Source: a bacterium (lineage in GTDB: Bacteria; Armatimonadota; Zipacnadia; Zipacnadales; Zipacnadaceae). From it: a DNA stretch of 7,236 nucleotides. A program made the position numbers and the translations under genes. The notes under the pieces are model-generated. The model was given only the letters and a program-made list of their open reading frames with translations, did no database searches and had not been told where the DNA came from. Where the stretch lies: positions 1 through 7,236 of the forward strand of contig JAUWJN010000120.1 in NCBI GenBank assembly GCA_030607655.1, in the 5' to 3' direction. How positions within the stretch are numbered: the first letter of the stretch is position 1; each line of letters starts with the position of its first letter. Of this stretch, positions 5,714 to 7,236 are shown one piece after another.

Positions 5714-7236
5714 TCACGTGCCAAGGCTAACATCTAGCGGCGCCTTCGGGTAATTGTGCAATGACACTGGCTGGTCAGCGATCTTCCTGATGACCTGGGC
5801 ATACGGGTAATTAACCTCATCCAACCACTCAAATATTTGCTCCCTGATTTCGCTGACGATGTGTTTATGCCCCGGATCATTAATGAGGTTGTTCATCTCG
5901 CCTGGATCGTTGTGCAGATCGTAGAGTTCATCAATATCCCGTGGCTGCCAACTCAGGACATATTTCCACCGGCCGTCGTAAGTAACCACTGCGGTGCCAA
6001 CCGAGTCGGAGAATATCCGCTCGTGGAAGGTATCCTGCTGGCCGGCGAGGACTGGAAGGAGACTCTGGCCCTGGATACCTTCAGGCGCTTGCACGCCGAC
6101 TAATTCCAGCAGTGTGGGCAGCAGGTCAATATTGCTGGCCAAGGCCGGTGTAACCCGGCCGGGCAGAGTAATACCCGGCACGCGGATAATACCGGGCACA
6201 TGGAATAGCTCTTCATATCCGCAGTGGTCCCATTTCCACACCATTCCGTGTGCCCCCACCATATCGCCGTGGTCACTGGTGAAGACTACTATGGTGTTAT
6301 CGTCGAGGCCACCATTGGACAGAGCTGCCAGGACCCTACCAATTTGCTTATCAATGTAGGCGCAGTAACCCCAGTAGCGGCGGATATAGTCATAAAATTG
6401 CTCATCGGTCCATTGATCAAGTTTATAGCAAGGCCCGTTGTAGCGCACTTCCAGCGACTTTCCGGCCATAGTGTCATAGTGATTAGCAGGAAGCGTCACG
6501 TCATCAAGGCTGAAGCGAGTATCCCAGGGCTTAGGCGGGGCTACGGGCAAGTGTGGAGCGTAGAATGATACCACGATGCCGAACGGGGCATTACTCCCTT
6601 GACGCGACTGGATGAATTTTATCGCTTCCTCAGCGATAAACGCCTCTACGTGATGCTCTTCGGAAATCTGCGAGTAACAGTGCTCATCGTCCGTGCCACT
6701 TGGCCAGATGTGGTGGTTACCCATAGGCGGATACTTATCCACCGCTTCCCCTAGGCCCACCTCGCGTAGATATTGCCTGTATTGCTTCCAGCCACCGGCC
6801 CATTGAGCATTGAACCCGTGCTGGGGCTCGTCCTCGCCGCCACCACCTTTTACCTTCTCGAATTTGAACCCTTCGTCGCTGGGCACTCGCTTCAGCACCC
6901 ACGCGCCGTTGTATGGCTCCTGGCCCTCAAAATCATGGCGGGTGCAGCCGCCCAAGTGCCACTTGCCAAAGTACGCCATGTCATAGCCTGCTTCGGTCAG
7001 TATATCCCCCAGACTGGGTATTTCCGGCTCAAAGAGCACGTTATTGGTCAGCACGCCATGGCTATGAGGATAACGCCCTGACAGAATCGAGCCCCGGGAA
7101 GGGCTGCACGGGAACCCGGCGATATAAAGATTGTCCAGGCGGACTCCGCTGGCTGCCAGTTTGTCTAGGTTCGGCGTCGGATTCAGGGGGTTACCGTAGC
7201 AGCCCAGCGAGCTAATCGGCTGCTGATCGGTCATTA
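5714..7236 (-). CDS. Type I sulfatase (formylglycine-dependent), 5' end beyond the window
   Basis: 506 residues from an internal Met. MTDQQ is normally preceded in this family by a strand such as NILFI, and the frame stays open at the edge, so the true start and any signal peptide lie to the right. The core CSPSRGSILSGR carries Cys43 in C-x-P-x-R, the cysteine that a maturase converts to formylglycine; Asp3, Asp321 and His322 (TSDHGD) fit the calcium site, and GKWHLG (Lys91, His93) and His228 (APH) the substrate pocket. Length and C-terminal features (LYDLHNDPGEMNNL) match the arylsulfatase/choline-sulfatase-like group. The substrate cannot be read: organic sulfate esters such as sulfated glycans are usual, and some relatives hydrolyse phosphonate monoesters. 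No sulfatase maturase is in the window. It ends in TGA, convergent with the activation-domain gene, and seems independent of the operon. Confidence 0.93.
   Translation of the reverse strand, partial: MTDQQPISSLGCYGNPLNPTPNLDKLAASGVRLDNLYIAGFPCSPSRGSILSGRYPHSHGVLTNNVLFEPEIPSLGDILTEAGYDMAYFGKWHLGGCTRHDFEGQEPYNGAWVLKRVPSDEGFKFEKVKGGGGEDEPQHGFNAQWAGGWKQYRQYLREVGLGEAVDKYPPMGNHHIWPSGTDDEHCYSQISEEHHVEAFIAEEAIKFIQSRQGSNAPFGIVVSFYAPHLPVAPPKPWDTRFSLDDVTLPANHYDTMAGKSLEVRYNGPCYKLDQWTDEQFYDYIRRYWGYCAYIDKQIGRVLAALSNGGLDDNTIVVFTSDHGDMVGAHGMVWKWDHCGYEELFHVPGIIRVPGITLPGRVTPALASNIDLLPTLLELVGVQAPEGIQGQSLLPVLAGQQDTFHERIFSDSVGTAVVTYDGRWKYVLSWQPRDIDELYDLHNDPGEMNNLINDPGHKHIVSEIREQIFEWLDEVNYPYAQVIRKIADQPVSLHNYPKAPLDVSLGT

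Noticed and set aside
5695..5724. Possible bidirectional terminator: TTGGC...GCCAA with an inner GAGA/TCTC pair
   Set aside because: The stem is short and bulged and has no T-run on either strand, so it is not a convincing intrinsic terminator.
1..7236. tRNA, rRNA, CRISPR arrays, insertion sequences
   Set aside because: No cloverleaf, spaced repeats, terminal inverted repeats or transposase-like frames were found; apart from short intergenic gaps the window is filled by protein genes.

Overview
The window is bacterial and looks like part of the genome of an uncultivated, probably anaerobic lineage. It has Shine-Dalgarno sites, tight co-directional genes, a lipoprotein signal, a twin-arginine (Tat) signal and a cobalamin-reactivation-type protein. 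I cannot assign a phylum. Dehalococcoidia-like Chloroflexota, desulfobacteria-like lineages and planctomycete-like lineages all carry comparable genes.

Layout. From position 4826 down to position 1, on the minus strand, runs one apparent operon built around an AmmeMemoRadiSam set. In transcription order it contains: (1) a lipoprotein-like fusion of a Memo domain and an AMMECR1 domain (3258-4826); (2) a PAP2 phosphatase (2455-3165); (3) an 84-base relic of a second AMMECR1 C-terminus (2364-2447); (4) a radical SAM enzyme with a Tat-type leader (1194-2348); and (5) a membrane-anchored spermidine-synthase-like protein (1-1189), split by an in-frame TAG at 437-439 and running off the left edge. 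A divergent intergenic region (4827-5007) carries two interleaved sigma70-like promoters. From it the plus-strand gene 5008-5691 is read, a stand-alone protein resembling the B12-dependent methionine synthase activation domain. A type I sulfatase (5714-7236, minus) converges on that gene and is cut by the right edge.

How the genes may work together. Memo, AMMECR1 and this radical SAM family co-occur widely, but to my knowledge their joint reaction is not established. Here the Memo-AMMECR1 protein has a lipoprotein-like leader, the radical SAM enzyme has a Tat-like leader, PAP2 enzymes act at membranes, and the last gene has about seven membrane helices. The operon therefore reads as a membrane or extracytoplasmic pathway; this is inference from leaders and order. 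The activation-domain gene and the sulfatase show no direct functional tie to the operon.

The main points for a second look are the AMMECR1 relic between the PAP2 and radical SAM genes, the amber codon exactly at a domain junction of an otherwise open reading frame, and the apparently exported radical SAM system.
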